From Paratrimastix pyriformis (lineage: Eukaryota; Preaxostyla; Paratrimastigidae): a stretch of DNA of 64,000 nucleotides. The position numbers were made by a program, and so were the translations under genes. This document shows positions 62,917-64,000 of the stretch, piece after piece (positions within the stretch are counted from its first letter, which is position 1; every line of letters begins with the position of its first letter). Where the stretch lies: the NCBI GenBank assembly GCA_027972325.1, contig JAPMOS010000004.1, forward strand, positions 434,001 through 498,000, given 5' to 3'. The notes beneath the pieces are model-generated. The model was not told the origin of the DNA, did not search any database, and saw only the letters and a list, made by a program, of their open reading frames with translations.

Positions 62917-64000
62917 TTAGCTGGCTGGTGGGGCCTCAGTGGCCAATGCGGGAGCCGATGGGGCGACCGTGGCCGTCGCTTCAGCCGGGCCAGCCGTGGT
63001 GGTGGCCGTGGTGGTGGCTGCAGTGGCAGCGGGTGCGCCGCCGGGGTGGGGGTGTCCCTCCTCGGGGTGCACGTGCAGCTTGTACTCGACCAGGTAGGCG
63101 GCCAGGCAGCGGCGCTGGTCGAAGAGGATGACGAACTGGGCATGGGGGTGCTGGGGCGACACCACCGAGATCGAGTCGTACGCGCCGCTCTGCTGGGCCT
63201 CGGCCACGAAGCCCGCCAGGGTGGGCGCCCCGGGGGCCGGCCGGATGAGCTGCTGGTAGTGGTCCAGCGGCAGCCGCAGGGTCCGGCCGGCCTTGGCCAC
63301 GCACAGCAGCACGCGCCACTCCTTCCGCACGATGACGGGCCGGTCCTGTGAGGCGAAGTTGATGGTGGGTGGGGGTGAGGTGGGCCAGAGAGGGGGTCCG
63401 GGGAGGCGGCGGGAAGGAGGGCGGCAGGAGGGACGGACCGGGTCCGAGGTGGCGATGCACACCTGGTCCGCTGCGGCCAGGCGCGAGACCAGCGTCAGGG
63501 GGGCTGCGTGGGCGGCGGACGGAGATCGGTCGAATCAGTACATGCCGGGAAGGGGAAGGGGAAGAAGGGGCTGGTGTGGGGGGGGCGGCGCGGCGGGGCG
63601 GCGGACCGGTTCGGGGGAAGCCCTGGCTGACGATGGCGCCCAGGTTGGGGACCGTGTCGGCGTAGAAGAAGAGCCCCCGCTCGGCCGTGGCCACCTGCTG
63701 GAAGGTCAGCTGCTGGTACGAGTCGAAGATCTTCAGCACCCGAGTGCAGGCATACCTGCAGGGCCCGACGGCAGACGGGCGGGTGCACATTGTGAGGACG
63801 GGCGAGGCATGCGGCCCAGGCCCGGGAGGGATGGGGCTACAACGGGGTAGTGGGACGGACCCGCGGGGGAGGGTGGCGTAGTTCTCCTCCTCCTCGACGA
63901 TCTGCTGGCACAGGCGGAACTCGGGGCTCTCCGGGGGCAGGTCTTTGTAGAGGCGCCCCGTCAGGGCCGCCTCGGCCGCCCCAGGCGAGTCGGGGCTGGG
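62917..64000 (-). CDS. C-terminal part of a possible PARP-domain protein (runs off the window)
   Basis: Minus-strand exons from the window edge read FRLCQQIVEEEENYATL, CTRVLKIFDSYQQLTFQQVA, ERGLFFYADTVPNLGAIVSQ, LTLVSRLAAADQVCIATSDP, VRKEWRVLLCVAKAGRTLRL, AYDSISVVSPQHPHAQFVIL, then FDQRRCLAAYLVEYKLH and an Ala/Thr-rich tail ending APPAS, stop 62917-62919. YDSI... followed by QFVILFDQ...YLVEY resembles the closing strands of PARP catalytic domains. The expected His and Glu signature residues are not obvious, so it may be inactive or a different family. The 5' part is missing from the window. Confidence 0.4.

Noticed and set aside
1-64000. tRNA, rRNA, transposon or viral-element sequences
   Set aside because: I looked for reverse transcriptase, transposase, integrase and capsid-like motifs, terminal repeats and cloverleaf-type sequences and saw none I could support.

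Overview
The window is nuclear DNA from a GC-rich, intron-dense, gene-dense protist. Spliceosomal introns interrupt nearly every gene. The gene set combines anaerobic energy metabolism (an [FeFe]-hydrogenase fused to a CysJ-like flavoreductase), flagellum and basal-body genes (delta-tubulin, TBCCD1, kinesin), a meiotic HORMA protein, an APC/C activator, a cAMP-receptor-like 7TM protein and an RWP-RK factor. Together these suggest a free-living anaerobic flagellate, possibly a metamonad of the Paratrimastix (Preaxostyla) kind. That placement is inference; no rRNA or other marker is present.

Layout. 0.1-9.5 kb: one very long multi-exon gene that I cannot name. 10-13 kb: a small heat-shock protein and a bacterial-type non-phosphorylating GAPDH (GapN). 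13.5-15.7 kb: an F-box/leucine-rich-repeat-like gene. 16-26.3 kb: a 7TM receptor, then a long polytopic-membrane plus armadillo-like gene full of microsatellite-bearing introns. 26.6-32.2 kb: CIAO1/CIA1 (cytosolic Fe-S assembly), a BFR1-like coiled-coil protein and an RWP-RK protein. 32.5-37 kb: the hydrogenase fusion. 37.5-42 kb (minus): a coiled-coil protein with AQTEP repeats. 42-47 kb: a HORMA protein (+), a kinesin (-) whose 3' end overlaps it, and a Cdc20/Cdh1-like protein ending in Ile-Arg (-). 47-53.4 kb (+): TBCCD1, then molybdenum cofactor genes moeA and mobA 48 bp apart. 53.6-57.8 kb (-): NOP2/NSUN1 and a small unknown gene. 57.9-64 kb: bacterial-type D-serine dehydratase (+), intronless delta-tubulin (-), N6AMT1/HEMK2 methyltransferase (+), and the 3' part of a possible PARP-domain gene (-).

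Splicing is the most striking theme. Of 41 introns I could place with protein-level support, 26 begin GTCTG or GTCCG instead of GTRAG. Most are 40-57 nt, a few seem to be 26-37 nt, and one in CIA1 looks like a U12-type AT-AC intron. Many introns in the first half carry long homopolymeric C runs on the sense strand. Several conserved exons are broken by single-base indels next to C or G runs, more likely base-calling error than gene decay.

Functional links: hydrogenase and CIAO1 (Fe-S chemistry); MoeA and MobA (molybdenum cofactor); delta-tubulin, TBCCD1 and kinesin (microtubule/basal-body biology). Neighbouring genes share very short divergent promoters or overlapping convergent 3' ends. I saw no tRNA, rRNA, CRISPR array, transposon or viral relic.
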